Part shown: positions 15,367-24,915 of the stretch, piece after piece | Layout of the letters: the number at the start of each line of letters is the position of its first letter | Numbering within the stretch: position 1 is the first letter of the stretch | NCBI GenBank assembly: GCA_903862955.1 | Contig: CAIPAH010000021.1 | Span: 1 to 64,000, forward strand | Source: an uncultured Opitutia bacterium | Lineage (GTDB): Bacteria; Verrucomicrobiota; Verrucomicrobiia; Opitutales; Opitutaceae | Direction of reading: 5' to 3' | DNA length: 64,000 nt | Translations under genes and position numbers: made by a program | Notes under the pieces: model-generated | What the model was told of the DNA's origin: nothing | The model's input: the letters and a program-made list of their open reading frames with translations, nothing else | Databases searched by the model: none

Positions 15367-18300
15367 ATGAGAGCCCCGAACGCCCCATCGCCCACCGCCG
15401 CGCGTTTCGCCGCCACGGCGCAAGGGCCGTGGCGTGAACCGGGCCAGACGGTGGACGCGACCTACCGCCGCGAGGGCAAGCTGCGCTACGTGGCTGGCGA
15501 CCACGAAATCGTCGGCCGCAATGGCCCCTATTTCAACAACCGCCCCCTCTACTGCCGGCTCAACACCGATGGCGCCGTGCTCACCGGCGACCGGCCGATG
15601 GCACGGCTGATCGCCAAACCCTACCTGCTGGGTGCGTGGTCGGCATCCATCGTCCGGCAGGATCGCGCGTTGTGGCTGCATGAATTTTGGGAAATCGAGT
15701 CGCGCTACCGCTGCGGCCGCATGACCTGGCTCTGCACCGACCCGTCGCTGCCCGGCATCGCGGTCACCCTCACCGTGGTTCCCCTGACGGAGGTCGCCGG
15801 TTTCGCCGCGCACATCCACGTGACGGGCGCCCGCCAGGGCGATCAACTGATCTGGAGCTTCGGCGGCGCGCGCCCCGAGGAAGGCGATCCGCGCCTTAAT
15901 TGGGACCCGGTCATGCGCGGCAATCCCGACATCTGCCGCTCGGGCGATCCGCGCCGGCCGCAGCTGTTCCAGGGCATGGTGGCCGGCTTCTGCGCGAACA
16001 ACGTGGCGACGATCGACGGGCCGCTGTTTCGCCTGGCGGCGACGGCGGACGCCACGCTCGTCGCCGTGGGCCGCGCGAGCCGGACGGACAAGCTGAGCGT
16101 CGGCGACGCCACGTGGTTGACCAATCCGCGGCAATTGGCCGTGTCCGCAGCCGGAGACGCGCCGATGGTGGTCGGGACCACGAGCCTTGCTGCCGGGGAA
16201 CATGAGTTCTTCTACGCGATCGAGGCGTGTGCTCCCGGGACGGCCGGGACGGAATTGCGGAGCGCTGATCCCGCCCAGGCGTTCGCGGCCGGCGTGGAGT
16301 CCCTTCGCGAAGCCGAGCGCGTGAAGAGTGTAAGCCCCGACGTGCTGCTGGATGCCGCGGTCGCGGCCGTGAACCACGCCGTGGACGGCAACTGCGAGCG
16401 CGACCCCTACATTTTCCGTCACGGCTGCATGGCCTTCAGCTGCCGCTTCGTCGGCTGGCGGGTGATTTGCGGCGCCACGGCGCTGGGCTGGCACGAGCGC
16501 GTGCTCGGGAACGCCCGCTACACGATCGGCCTGCAGAAAACCTCCGACCCCGCGCGCCTGCGCGCCGTCGCGAGCGAGGAGCGGTTGCTGGTGCACGAAG
16601 GCAAGGACTCGCGGCTCTACGGCCGCGGTTCGCTCGATCGGGATTTCCCGATGTATGACGTCCAGTCGCAGTTCTTCGACCAGACGATTGCCGACTGGCG
16701 GGCGACGGCGGATCCGGCGATGGAGCAGCTATTGCGCCCCGCGCTGGAGCTGCACCTGGAGTGGCTGCGGGACTGCTTCGATCCCGATAACGACGGGCTC
16801 TACGAGAGCTACATCAACACGCTGCCGACCGACTCGGTCTGGTATAACGGCGGCGGCAGCGCCGAGGCGTCGTCCTATGCGTTCACCGGCCACCGCGCGG
16901 CGGCGGACATGGCACGGCGCGCGGGGGATCTGTCGATGGCCGCCCGCCACGAGGCGCAGGCGACCAAAATCCAGCGCGCCATGCGCGAACTCCTCTGGGT
17001 CCGGGACCGCGGGCATTTCGGCCTCTATCGCGAGCAGGGCGGACACGGCCGGGTGCACGCCGATGCCTGGCTCTACAGCGTTTTCCTGCCGATCGACGCG
17101 GGACTGACCTCGGCCGCGGAGGCATTGCAGTCGCTGTATTACACCGAGTGGGACCTCGAGCGCATTCCGCTGCCTTACGGCGGCGAACTCTGCCAGCTCT
17201 CCAACTGGGTGCCGTGGAAATGGTCGGTGCGCGACATGTTTGGCGGCGACCTGTTCGCGCTTGCCCTCGCCTATTTCCAAACCGGGCTCGGCGATGCGGG
17301 CTATTCACTGCTGCAGGGCGCGACACTGGAGAGTGCATTCGCGAGCGCGGTGCCGGGCGGCTTCAGCCATATCGGCGCGGCCACGGATTTCGGCGACAAC
17401 TCCCACATGTTCGCGCGCAGCGTCGTCGAGGGACTTTACGGCTACGCGCCCGATTACCCGAACGGCCGCGTGCGGCTGCAGCCGGCGTTTCCCTCGGAGT
17501 GGAAGAACGCCGCGATCACCACACCGGATTTTGCGCTCACGTTCTCCCAGGATGGCGACACCGATCGCTACCAGCTCAAGCTGACCAAACCCGCGGAGGT
17601 GATTTTCCGTGTGCCCGTCCGCGCGGAACAGATCGCGTCGCTCACGCTGAATGGCCAGTCCGTCGCCGGGCGCGTCGAACCGGCGTTTGGCTGCACGTGG
17701 CTGCATTTCACCGCGCCACCGGCGCGTTCCTTCGACCTCGCGCTCGACCTCGTCCAACGCGTCCCACAGGGCCAGCCGGTGCACGTTGTCGGCCGCGTGG
17801 GCGACAACGTGGCGTTGCAGGTGCCGTCGGGCCGGCCGCAAACGTGGCACGACCTGCACGGCGTGATGGAAACGGCGCAACCGCAGGACGCGACGCTGCA
17901 GAGCCGGCTGGCGTCCAAACCCGGGCATCATTTGGTCCTCGTGCAGCATCGGTGCGGCGACCTCCCCCGCTGGCAGATCTTCAAGCTGCACGTCACCGAT
18001 CCCGCGGCCGACCTCGCCCAGCTCGCCCGCACGCCCCGCGAACCCAAGCCGTCCGCCACGTGGGAATGCCTCGACCTCGTTGCGCACACCCCGAATGACG
18101 TCCGCACGATCTTCCAGCAGCGCTACCTCTCCCCGCGTCCGGCGACGTGCTCCGTCCGGCTCGGCGTCGACGGCTATTCCGCCTGGACCTTTCCTTATTG
18201 GAATCTGCCGCCGCCTACCATCGACCTCGGCGGTGTGGCGAAACTGGTCGGCGCCGACGGCCGGATCCGGACGACTGCGAATGTCCCCTTTGCGCGCTTC

Positions 18301-18732
18301 GCGGAGGATCGAAACATCGCCTTCACCTCGCTGTGGGACAACTGGCCGACCGCGGTGACCGTGCCGGTCGAGCGGAAAGCGTCCACGATCTGGCTGCTGG
18401 TCTGCGGCACGACATTCCCGATGCAAACGCGCATCGCCAACGCCGAGTTCCGCTTCCGCTACGCCGACGGCGCGGTGGAGAAGCTCGCGTTGATCCCGCC
18501 GGACAATTTCTGGATGCTCTGCCCGTGGGGCGGCGAGGATTACAGCTACGCCCACGACGGGTTCTGCCTGCCTGACAAGCCGCCGCCGCAGGTTCAGCTC
18601 GGCGCCAACTGCCGCGCCATCGTGCTGTCCTGGAAACTCCGGCCCGACGTCGTGCTGCAGGATGTCACGCTCGAAACCCTGTCGCAGGACGTCGTGATTG
18701 GGTTGATGGGAGTGAGCTTGGAAACCGCATGA
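15367..18732 (+). CDS. DUF4450-type glycosidase-like protein (1121 aa)
   Basis: The N-terminal region (about 35-230) matches the DUF4450 pattern, with YFNNRPLYCRLNTDGAVLTG and a following GDRP turn. A central alpha/alpha-barrel-like region covers roughly 340-700 (CRFVGWRVICGATALGW, DNDGLYESYINTLPTDSVWY, WLYSVFLPIDAGLTS). After it come beta-rich domains of some 400 residues. DUF4450 proteins are mostly known from polysaccharide utilisation loci and are treated as glycosidases of unknown specificity. The ATG at 15367 follows the upstream stop by five bases. The 3' end overlaps the next gene by four bases (ATGA). No signal peptide is seen. Confidence 0.75.
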   Translation: MRAPNAPSPTAARFAATAQGPWREPGQTVDATYRREGKLRYVAGDHEIVGRNGPYFNNRPLYCRLNTDGAVLTGDRPMARLIAKPYLLGAWSASIVRQDRALWLHEFWEIESRYRCGRMTWLCTDPSLPGIAVTLTVVPLTEVAGFAAHIHVTGARQGDQLIWSFGGARPEEGDPRLNWDPVMRGNPDICRSGDPRRPQLFQGMVAGFCANNVATIDGPLFRLAATADATLVAVGRASRTDKLSVGDATWLTNPRQLAVSAAGDAPMVVGTTSLAAGEHEFFYAIEACAPGTAGTELRSADPAQAFAAGVESLREAERVKSVSPDVLLDAAVAAVNHAVDGNCERDPYIFRHGCMAFSCRFVGWRVICGATALGWHERVLGNARYTIGLQKTSDPARLRAVASEERLLVHEGKDSRLYGRGSLDRDFPMYDVQSQFFDQTIADWRATADPAMEQLLRPALELHLEWLRDCFDPDNDGLYESYINTLPTDSVWYNGGGSAEASSYAFTGHRAAADMARRAGDLSMAARHEAQATKIQRAMRELLWVRDRGHFGLYREQGGHGRVHADAWLYSVFLPIDAGLTSAAEALQSLYYTEWDLERIPLPYGGELCQLSNWVPWKWSVRDMFGGDLFALALAYFQTGLGDAGYSLLQGATLESAFASAVPGGFSHIGAATDFGDNSHMFARSVVEGLYGYAPDYPNGRVRLQPAFPSEWKNAAITTPDFALTFSQDGDTDRYQLKLTKPAEVIFRVPVRAEQIASLTLNGQSVAGRVEPAFGCTWLHFTAPPARSFDLALDLVQRVPQGQPVHVVGRVGDNVALQVPSGRPQTWHDLHGVMETAQPQDATLQSRLASKPGHHLVLVQHRCGDLPRWQIFKLHVTDPAADLAQLARTPREPKPSATWECLDLVAHTPNDVRTIFQQRYLSPRPATCSVRLGVDGYSAWTFPYWNLPPPTIDLGGVAKLVGADGRIRTTANVPFARFAEDRNIAFTSLWDNWPTAVTVPVERKASTIWLLVCGTTFPMQTRIANAEFRFRYADGAVEKLALIPPDNFWMLCPWGGEDYSYAHDGFCLPDKPPPQVQLGANCRAIVLSWKLRPDVVLQDVTLETLSQDVVIGLMGVSLETA

Positions 18733-21341
18733 GTGCCGCGAAGCCCATTTCCGCCGTCGGCAGGCCCAAGCTCTGCTTCACGCTGCTGAACCACTGGAGC
18801 TACACCGGCATTGGCTGGAACCTGGGACTCGAGTCCTGCGCGCAGTCCATCACCGACAGCCTCGACATGGCGGACTACGCGCCGAGCGTGAAGACCGGCA
18901 TCAACCTCGACGCGCTCACCTACGAACTGGTCGCGGAGCACTATCCCCACATCAACCGCCGGCTGCAGCGTTACCTCGAGGCGGGCCAGGTGGAAATCGT
19001 CGGCGGCACCTTCGGCCAGCCCATCGGCTCGATGGTGTCGGGCGAGTCCAACCTGCGGCAGCTCATCGTCGGCCAGGAGACGATCACCCGCGTTCTCGGC
19101 CGGCCGGTCGCCGTTTTTCTCGAGGAGGAGGAGATGAGCCACCCGCAGATTCCCCAACTGCTTACCCTGACGGGCTATCGCTTCGGGAGCATGGCGCAGT
19201 GCGATACATGGGGCCGCCACGGCGCGCCGTCCATGGAGGAGGCCGTCATCTGGTGGGAAGGCGCGGACGGCACCCGCATGCTCGCGGTGCCGGCGAACCC
19301 GCTGGTTTTCCACCCGCCAATGGTCACCCACGACATCGACTGGCTCTGGACGGACGATGGCCGCGCCACCGTCGGTCGTATGGCCGGCTCGCGCACGCCG
19401 CTCGTGTTGAAATGGACGGAGTTCGGCTGGGAGAAACTCACCGGCAAATCCATCAACAAGTTTGACCCGGAGCTTTTCCGCGCGCTCTCCGACCAGTTCG
19501 ACGTCGAGTATCTCACGATCGAGCAATACCTCGACCGGCAGGCGGCCCCGGGCGCGCCCGCCATCGCGGTAAAGCGGCCGGTGGTGGATGATTTCGCCAA
19601 GCTGCTGCCTTGGGGCATCGGCGGAGACCAGATCCGTCGCTTCGGCCGCGAAGTGGAGGCCGTGCTGCACGCGGCGGAGCGGTTCGAGGCCATCGCGCAC
19701 CTGCTGGATTCCGCCTTCGACGAGGCCGCCGCGCTCCACGAGGCATGGCGGCAACTGCTCGCGGCACAAAGCCACGACGTCTGCCTGTGCGAATACACGC
19801 GCCACCAAGGCGCCACGCCGCCCGCCGACCCGGTCCTCGACACGCATTTCCAGACCTGGGGTTCCTACGGCTACCGTTTCATGGACAATGCCGCCGTCGC
19901 GGGACGCAAGGTGTTGGGCCGCGCCTTGCACGCCATCGCGCAGTCCGTCGGAACCGCGCCGGGCGTCGCACCTGGCAGTCTCGCCACGGTGGTCTTCAAT
20001 CCCTGCGGCTTCGCACGCGATGCGCTGGTCACAACGGGCACCCTGCAACTCGAAGGCCTCAACTCAACCGCGGTGCACGTCCGTGATTCCGCGGGGAAAA
20101 CCGTGCCGGCCCAGCTGCTCTCCAGCGAGCGCAACGCGAACGGCCAGCTGGTCTGCGCCGATCTCGCCTTCCCCGCCCGCGCGCTGCCGTCGGTAGGCTA
20201 CGACACCTATTTTCTCGTTCCCACGGCGACCGCTGCCGTGACTCCAGCGACGGACCTTCGCGTGGACCGGGACGCCCACGTGCTCGAAAACTCCCGGGTG
20301 CGCGTCAGTCTCGATCCGGTCAGCGGCGCCATCTGCAGCCTCGTCGACCGGCAAAGCGGAAAGGAACTGCTGGCGGGCGCGGCACGGCCTTTCCCCACGC
20401 TCACGGGAGAAGCTAATGGTTCCTCACCGCTCGCGCGTCCGCCCAACACCCCGGTTGCGCCCTACAACACCGCGCAAACGCAGGCGCAATTCACCTGGCT
20501 GGAGACGGGGCCGCTGCGCGCAAGGGTGCGGGCGACGCACCCCGACACGCGCGGGCTGCGGTTTGAGATCACGGTCACGCTTGCCGCAGATTCGGCCGAC
20601 GTCGACGTGGCGGTGCGCGTCTTCCCCGACCTGCCGCCGAAAACCGGCGAGGCGAAGGTCAACGGCTGGCAGTTTCCATTGGAGATCCACGAGGGCTACT
20701 GGCTCGAGTTTGTCCCCGGCTTCCCGGTCGCGACGGTCTTGCGCGACTATCCGTTCGGTGTGGAGCCCAGCCGGAAGCAGACCCTGCAGGCGCTCTCGTG
20801 GCTCGACCTGATGGCGGCGGATGGCTCCGGGCTGCTGGTCGTGCACAGCGGCACGCAATATTTCAAGCGCCGCGACGACGGCGGCTTCGCCAATCTCGTC
20901 GTGCGCGAGTGGGAGTCTCACTTTACCGGCGAGTTCGGCTGGCCGCGGACCTGCGCCTTCCGCTACGTGCTGCGCCCCCATGCGGCCGGTTTCACTAACA
21001 CCGACCGGCTCCAGGCCGTCGCAACCTTCGACCAAAAGCCTCGCTGCATCGTCCACGCGCCGCAAGCTGGCCCGCTGCCACGCCGCCAGAGTTTCCTGGC
21101 CGTGTCGAACGCCACGCTCTCGGCCTTTCGGCGCCCGGCGGGCACAGAAACGTGCGAGCTCCGCGTGATCGAATGCGAGGGGAAGCCCAGCGCGTGCCAC
21201 GTCACCACGACGCTGCCCTTGCACACGCGCCAGGCGACCGACGCCATGGGCCGGACCACCGATGCATCCAACCCTGTCCCTCTCGCCGCCGACATCGCGC
21301 TGCGTCCCTGGGAAATTAGGCAATTCCGACTTTTAAAATGA
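18729..21341 (+). CDS. GH38-like protein lacking the usual nucleophile
   Basis: The 870-residue protein aligns by eye along its first 300 residues with GH38 alpha-mannosidases but has altered catalytic residues. Where the true GH38 in this window has HWDREW, it has NHWSYTG, so the metal-binding aspartate is serine. Where GH38 has MPDEFTVSGE it has QPIGSMVSGE, so the nucleophilic aspartate is I99. The region normally DMFGHTSQLPQI reads EEEMSHPQIPQL. A later QSHDVCLC segment keeps one histidine. It cannot use the standard zinc-dependent retaining mechanism. It may be an unclassified glycosidase, perhaps using the E132-E135 acidic run, or a binding protein. It is tightly coupled at both ends. 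Confidence 0.75.
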   Translation: MSAAKPISAVGRPKLCFTLLNHWSYTGIGWNLGLESCAQSITDSLDMADYAPSVKTGINLDALTYELVAEHYPHINRRLQRYLEAGQVEIVGGTFGQPIGSMVSGESNLRQLIVGQETITRVLGRPVAVFLEEEEMSHPQIPQLLTLTGYRFGSMAQCDTWGRHGAPSMEEAVIWWEGADGTRMLAVPANPLVFHPPMVTHDIDWLWTDDGRATVGRMAGSRTPLVLKWTEFGWEKLTGKSINKFDPELFRALSDQFDVEYLTIEQYLDRQAAPGAPAIAVKRPVVDDFAKLLPWGIGGDQIRRFGREVEAVLHAAERFEAIAHLLDSAFDEAAALHEAWRQLLAAQSHDVCLCEYTRHQGATPPADPVLDTHFQTWGSYGYRFMDNAAVAGRKVLGRALHAIAQSVGTAPGVAPGSLATVVFNPCGFARDALVTTGTLQLEGLNSTAVHVRDSAGKTVPAQLLSSERNANGQLVCADLAFPARALPSVGYDTYFLVPTATAAVTPATDLRVDRDAHVLENSRVRVSLDPVSGAICSLVDRQSGKELLAGAARPFPTLTGEANGSSPLARPPNTPVAPYNTAQTQAQFTWLETGPLRARVRATHPDTRGLRFEITVTLAADSADVDVAVRVFPDLPPKTGEAKVNGWQFPLEIHEGYWLEFVPGFPVATVLRDYPFGVEPSRKQTLQALSWLDLMAADGSGLLVVHSGTQYFKRRDDGGFANLVVREWESHFTGEFGWPRTCAFRYVLRPHAAGFTNTDRLQAVATFDQKPRCIVHAPQAGPLPRRQSFLAVSNATLSAFRRPAGTETCELRVIECEGKPSACHVTTTLPLHTRQATDAMGRTTDASNPVPLAADIALRPWEIRQFRLLK

Positions 21342-22339
21342 AAACCACCTCCGCCCCCGGCGCCGCCCCTGCGACCGCCACTCACCGGGACCGGGCTTCC
21401 CTGCTCGGCCTGTACGAACGCATTGTCCTCATCCGCGAGTTCGAGGAGCGCGTGAAGTTTCTTTTCCTCGAGGGCACGATGCCCGGCACCATCCACCAAT
21501 GTCAGGGCCAGGAGGCCACCGCCGTCGGCGTGTGTAGCGCGCTGCAACCGGGCGACTACATCACCTCGACGTTCCGCGGCCACGGCCACGCGCTGGCCAA
21601 GGGGCTGAGCGTACAGGAGCTCCTCGACGAGCTGTTCGGCGCGACCACCGGCTGCTGCAAGGGCAAGGGCGGCTCGATGCACATGGGCAACATGGACAAG
21701 GGCATGGTCCCCGGTATCGCCATCGTCGCGGGCGGCATTCCCCTCGCCGCAGGCATGGCGCTCGCATTCAAGATGCAAAAAAAGCCGCAGGTCGTCGCGT
21801 GCTTCTTCGGCGACGGCGCCGTCGCCGAGGGCGCGTTCCACGAGGGCGTCAACATGGCCGCCATCTGGAACCTGCCCGTCGTGCTCGTCTGCGAAAACAA
21901 CCTCTACGGCGCCTCCACCCACATCGGGAAGGTGATGAAGAACCCAAAAATCTCCGACCGCGCCGCGTCGTATGGCTTCCGCGGCGAAACCGTCGACGGC
22001 AACGACGTGCTCGCCGTCCTCGCCGCCGCCGAACGCGCCGTCGCGGAGTGTCGCGCCGGCAAGGGCCCCGTGCTGCTCGAGCTGCTCACCTACCGCCGCA
22101 CGGGGCATTCCCGCCGCGACGCCTGCCACTACCAGCCGAAAGACGAGCGCGAGGCGTGGTTCGCGCGCGACCCGATCACGCGCTTCGCCGAGGTGCTGCT
22201 CGCGCGCCCGGATGTGAAGCAGGCCGATCTCGACGCCATCAAGGCGAAGATCGATGCCGAGATCCAAACCGCCGTCGTGAACGCCCAGAAGGCCCCGCAA
22301 CCCACCCTCGCCAACCTCACCGAGGACGTCTTCGCCTGA
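21338..22339 (+). CDS. 2-oxoacid dehydrogenase E1 component, alpha subunit
   Basis: This is the thiamine-diphosphate-dependent E1-alpha of a pyruvate/acetoin/branched-chain-type dehydrogenase, 333 residues. The ThDP-binding motif runs from GDG (158-160) to ENN (186-188). The FRGHGHALAKG segment near residue 80 is the E1-alpha loop seen in pyruvate and acetoin enzymes. It would decarboxylate a 2-oxo compound and, with E1-beta, acylate a lipoyl domain. The start overlaps the GH38-like gene stop by four bases. A PhyH dioxygenase gene separates it from E1-beta. Confidence 0.9.
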   Translation: MKTTSAPGAAPATATHRDRASLLGLYERIVLIREFEERVKFLFLEGTMPGTIHQCQGQEATAVGVCSALQPGDYITSTFRGHGHALAKGLSVQELLDELFGATTGCCKGKGGSMHMGNMDKGMVPGIAIVAGGIPLAAGMALAFKMQKKPQVVACFFGDGAVAEGAFHEGVNMAAIWNLPVVLVCENNLYGASTHIGKVMKNPKISDRAASYGFRGETVDGNDVLAVLAAAERAVAECRAGKGPVLLELLTYRRTGHSRRDACHYQPKDEREAWFARDPITRFAEVLLARPDVKQADLDAIKAKIDAEIQTAVVNAQKAPQPTLANLTEDVFA

Positions 22340-22350
22340 CCCACCCCGCC

Positions 22351-23172
22351 ATGAGCACCACCCCCGTTATCCCGCCTTCCGCCGCTCAGAAGAGCACCGC
22401 CACCGCGCAGTATGCGCGGGATGGCTTTGTCATCCTGCCTCCCGTGCTGCCCGCCGACCTGCTTGCGCGAGTGCGCCGGCGCATCGACGCGGTTTACGCC
22501 GGCGAATATGAGACCGGCATCGCGCCCTGCGCCAAACCGACCGGCCAAAAGGAGCCTCCCACCAAGCTGGTTAAGATCGACAACGCCCACCGCTCCGACC
22601 GCACGATTCTCGAAGTCGTCAGCCACCCGGCCATCGGCCAATGGGCCGCCGCGCTCACCGGCGCAAAAATGGTGCAGGTCTTCGCCACGCAGCTGCTGAT
22701 CAAGCCGCCGGGCGGCCAGGGCGGCGTCAACGTCGGCTGGCACCAGGACCAGGAATACTGGGACCCGGCCCTCACCGGCGAGTTGTTCACCGCGTGGGTC
22801 GCGATCAGCGACGTCACCGCGGATTCCGGCCCGATGCGCTTCGTCCCGGGCTCCCATCACTGGGGCCTGCTCAAGGCCGGCGACTTCTTTAGCGACAAGC
22901 TCGACGAACTGAAGCAGCGCATCCACGCGAAGAGCGGCGGCGGCAAATGGGAGGAAGTCGCCGCGATCCTGCCTCCGGGCGGCGTCAGCTTCCACCACCG
23001 GCTCACCGTCCACGGCAGCGGCGAGAACCACGCCGCCGGCCCGCGCGTGAGCTTCGCCATCCATTTCCGCACCGAAAAATCCGCCCTGCGCGAGGGCACG
23101 AAATGGCAGGACGCCGGGTATCTCAACGACTTCGCCGATCCGGTCGGCAGCCCCGTCAGCTACCGCGCTTAA
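22351..23172 (+). CDS. Phytanoyl-CoA dioxygenase (PhyH) family protein
   Basis: This is a predicted Fe(II)/2-oxoglutarate oxygenase of 273 residues. The iron ligands are H131 and D133 in GWHQDQEYW and the distal H221 in LTVHGSG; R232 in GPRVSFAIHF is the likely 2-oxoglutarate contact. The gene lies between E1-alpha and E1-beta, 11 bases after the first and 11 before the second, so it is part of that unit. A direct role could be hydroxylating the substrate that later becomes the 2-oxo acid, but this is inference from position. Confidence 0.85.
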   Translation: MSTTPVIPPSAAQKSTATAQYARDGFVILPPVLPADLLARVRRRIDAVYAGEYETGIAPCAKPTGQKEPPTKLVKIDNAHRSDRTILEVVSHPAIGQWAAALTGAKMVQVFATQLLIKPPGGQGGVNVGWHQDQEYWDPALTGELFTAWVAISDVTADSGPMRFVPGSHHWGLLKAGDFFSDKLDELKQRIHAKSGGGKWEEVAAILPPGGVSFHHRLTVHGSGENHAAGPRVSFAIHFRTEKSALREGTKWQDAGYLNDFADPVGSPVSYRA

Positions 23173-23183
23173 TTTTTAAAAAT

Positions 23184-24200
23184 ATGAAACGACAAGGCAT
23201 TGCAGAGGCTCTCCGTGACGGCATCGCCGAGGAAATGATGCGCGACTCGAGCGTGTTTTGCATCGGCGAGGACATCGGCGTCCCCGGCGGCTGGGGCGGC
23301 GCGTTCACCGTCACGCTCGGGCTGTCCGAGAAATTTCCTGGCCGGATCATCGACACGCCCATCGCGGAACTCGGTTTCACCGGCATGGCCGTCGGCGCCG
23401 CCATGATGGGCATGCGACCCATCGCCGACATGCAGTATGGCGACTTCCTCTTCCTCGCCAGCGACCAGCTGATCAACAACGCCGCCAAGATGCGCTACAT
23501 GTCCGGCGGCACCATCAAGGTGCCCATGGTCATGCGCGCCCCGATCGGCGCCACCGGCCGCGGCTCGCAGCACGCGCAGAGCATGGAGCGTTATTTCACC
23601 GGCGTGCCCGGACTGAAGGTCGTCGCCGTGTCCACCGCCTACGACGCGAAAGGCATGCTCAAGGCCGCTGTGCGCGACGACAACCCCGTCATGATCTTCG
23701 AGCACAAGCTGCTCTACGGCTCCAAGGGCGCGCGCGCCGAGCCCGGAGCCGTCGACGCCACCAGCGACATCCCCGACGAGGATTACGTGGTGCCGCTCGA
23801 CCGCGCCGTGGTGCGTCGTGAGGGCAAGCACGTCACGATCCTCGGCTGGCTGCTGATGGCGCACTTCGCTGCCCAAGCCGCCGAGCAACTCGCTCAGGAG
23901 GGCATAGAGGCGGAGGTCATCGACGTCCGCAGCCTGTCGCCGATTGATTACGAGACCATCGGCGCGTCGCTCCGCAAGACGGGTCGCGTGGTCATCGTCG
24001 AGGAAGGACCCAAGACCGGCGGCGTGAGCGCCGAGATCGCCGCGGGCATCATGGAGCACTGCGGCGACAGCCTGCAGGCCCCGGTCGTGCGCGTTGCCTC
24101 CCCCGACGTGCCCGTGCCCTTCAGCCCCATCCTGGAAAACGCCTACCGCCCCGACGTCGCCCGCATCGTTGCCGCCGCGCGCTCACTGGCCCAGATGTAA
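23184..24200 (+). CDS. 2-oxoacid dehydrogenase E1 component, beta subunit
   Basis: The 338-residue E1-beta has the transketolase-type pyrimidine-binding domain (CIGEDIGVPGGWGGAF, DTPIAELGFTGMAVGAAMMG) and the C-terminal transketolase domain (EVIDVRSLSPIDYETI, VVIVEEGPKTGG). It forms the alpha2beta2 heterotetramer with E1-alpha. The ATG at 23184 follows the PhyH stop after an AT-rich TTTTTAAAAAT spacer. No E2 acyltransferase or E3 dihydrolipoamide dehydrogenase follows; the only lipoyl protein is the short one at 13703. Acetoin- and pyruvate-type substrates are both possible. Confidence 0.9.
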   Translation: MKRQGIAEALRDGIAEEMMRDSSVFCIGEDIGVPGGWGGAFTVTLGLSEKFPGRIIDTPIAELGFTGMAVGAAMMGMRPIADMQYGDFLFLASDQLINNAAKMRYMSGGTIKVPMVMRAPIGATGRGSQHAQSMERYFTGVPGLKVVAVSTAYDAKGMLKAAVRDDNPVMIFEHKLLYGSKGARAEPGAVDATSDIPDEDYVVPLDRAVVRREGKHVTILGWLLMAHFAAQAAEQLAQEGIEAEVIDVRSLSPIDYETIGASLRKTGRVVIVEEGPKTGGVSAEIAAGIMEHCGDSLQAPVVRVASPDVPVPFSPILENAYRPDVARIVAAARSLAQM

Positions 24201-24274
24201 GGGGAAGCCAGGAAGCCACGAACAAGCTCCGAACCCTCTCAGCAAAACCCCTCCTGGATTCCTGGCTACCCCTT
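24201..24274. repeat. Palindrome, GAAGCCAGGAAGCCA family (copy 2)
   Basis: GGGGAAGCCAGGAAGCCACG at 24201 is inverted as TCCTGGATTCCTGGCTACCC near 24252-24271. The arms resemble those of the palindrome at 6209-6376. It begins right after the E1-beta stop. It might attenuate transcription into the isomerase gene, 160 bases downstream. Confidence 0.65.
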
Positions 24275-24360
24275 CCAATATCCCAAACCCCGGCTCATCC
24301 GGAGGATTCGCCCTACCCACCCTCACCTGATTCGATTTCCATCCCCCATCCCAACTCATC

Positions 24361-24915
24361 ATGATCACCCAAGCTGAACTGAAACGCCGCCAGCAGGAGG
24401 CCTATGGCTATTTCCAGCAGGCCCAACTCGTCATCACCCCCGCCGAGCAGGAGCAGATCGAGGTCGCGGACTTCGGCCTGAGCGAATTCGAAAAGACCGG
24501 CCTCGGCGTGCTCGTCTACGTCAACACCCTGCGCTGCTGCGCCAAGGAGCTCGCCATGTGGCCACGCCAGACTTGCCCCGAACACCGCCACCCCAACGTC
24601 GGCGGCCAGCCCGGCAAGGAGGAGACGTTCCGCTGCCGCTGGGGAAAGGTCTTCCTCTACGTCTCCGGCGCCAAGACCCCCGCGCCCCACTGCCGCCCAC
24701 CCGCGGGCCGCGAGGCCACCTACACCGTCTGGCACGAGGTCGTGCTCAACCCGGGCGACCAATACACCATCACGCCCAACACCCCGCACTGGTTCCAAGC
24801 CGGCGACGAGGGCGCGGTGGTTTCCGAATTCTCCACGCACAGCACCGACGAAAACGACATCTTCACCGACAAATCGATCGGTCGCGCCACGAAGGTGGTT
24901 GAAGGAAAACCATGA
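24361..24915 (+). CDS. D-lyxose/D-mannose isomerase-like cupin
   Basis: The 184-residue cupin matches the D-lyxose isomerase family, which interconverts lyxose and xylulose and often mannose and fructose. Metal ligands are visible: H75 and H77 in CPEHRHPNVGG, E88 in GKEETFRC and H143 in NTPHWFQAG. With a GH38 mannosidase in the same locus, mannose to fructose is a reasonable in vivo reaction, feeding the PfkB kinase and aldolase; this is inference. The end overlaps the aldolase/dehydrogenase gene by four bases. Confidence 0.8.
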   Translation: MITQAELKRRQQEAYGYFQQAQLVITPAEQEQIEVADFGLSEFEKTGLGVLVYVNTLRCCAKELAMWPRQTCPEHRHPNVGGQPGKEETFRCRWGKVFLYVSGAKTPAPHCRPPAGREATYTVWHEVVLNPGDQYTITPNTPHWFQAGDEGAVVSEFSTHSTDENDIFTDKSIGRATKVVEGKP

